Source: an uncultured Sphingomonadales bacterium
Lineage (GTDB): Bacteria; Pseudomonadota; Alphaproteobacteria; Sphingomonadales; Sphingomonadaceae
Direction: 5' to 3'
DNA length: 10,306 bases
Assembly: GCA_937898525.1 (NCBI GenBank)
Contig: CALCBC010000017.1
Span: 1 to 10,306 of the forward strand
The notes below the pieces were generated by a model that searched no databases, was not told the DNA's origin, and saw only the letters and a list, made by a program, of their open reading frames with translations. This document shows positions 10,271 through 10,306 of the stretch, piece after piece. Made by a program: the position numbers and the translations under genes. Each line of letters starts with the position of its first letter. Position 1 is the stretch's first letter.

Positions 10271-10306
10271 ATAAGGGATAGGCGGGTCTTCGGCCGAGCC
10301 GCTTTC

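Overview
The window reads as an ordinary chromosomal stretch of a GC-rich alphaproteobacterium, most likely a member of the Sphingomonadales (Sphingomonas/Erythrobacter type). The evidence is the high-GC codon use, the DUF1476 (ATP synthase zeta) - bolA - grxD cluster typical of alphaproteobacteria, and the REP-like palindromes of the CCCTGAA...TTCAGGG type that I associate with sphingomonad intergenic DNA. The genus is an inference; no rRNA or other taxonomic marker is present.

Layout. (1) 50-126 minus: tRNA-Arg(TCT) with encoded CCA. It diverges from a YhhQ/VUT-family queuosine-precursor transporter (184-918 plus). (2) 941-1281 minus: a two-gene unit of a 43-aa membrane or secreted peptide overlapping, through ATGA, a 70-aa PspC-domain protein. 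A strong hairpin separates it from the convergent transporter gene. (3) 1282-1504: a divergent control region with two clear palindromes, then recF (1505-2593 plus). (4) 2594-2786: a convergent gap filled by hairpin-forming repeats, including a 29-bp-period tandem repeat. (5) 2787-3485 minus: a TesA-like GDSL esterase lipoprotein. It diverges over only 48 bp from an ABC exporter pair, the YbbA-like ATPase (3534-4220) and the YbbP/FtsX-like permease (4217-6736), which overlap by ATGA. This is the same tesA/ybbA/ybbP arrangement as in E. coli. (6) 6740-7618 minus: a six-helix membrane protein, possibly of the GPDPase-membrane-domain type, converging on ybbP with a 3-bp gap. (7) 7713-10032 minus: an apparent six-gene operon read right to left: family-6 DNA glycosylase (TTG start), 54-aa membrane peptide, leuD, DUF1476/ATPase zeta, BolA-like, monothiol glutaredoxin, ending at a clear intrinsic terminator. 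(8) 10033-10306: intergenic DNA with a triple octamer repeat and a pair of inverted REP-like elements.

How the genes relate. ybbA and ybbP form a type VII-like ABC complex. BolA and the CGFS glutaredoxin are classical partners in [2Fe-2S] cluster handling, and they share an operon with the small subunit of isopropylmalate isomerase, whose large subunit LeuC (not in the window) carries a 4Fe-4S cluster. The two short membrane peptides are the least characterised genes here. I found no phage, CRISPR array, toxin-antitoxin pair, insertion sequence or other clear defence or mobile system. The notable items are small ORFs, overlapping translation-control structures and repeats.
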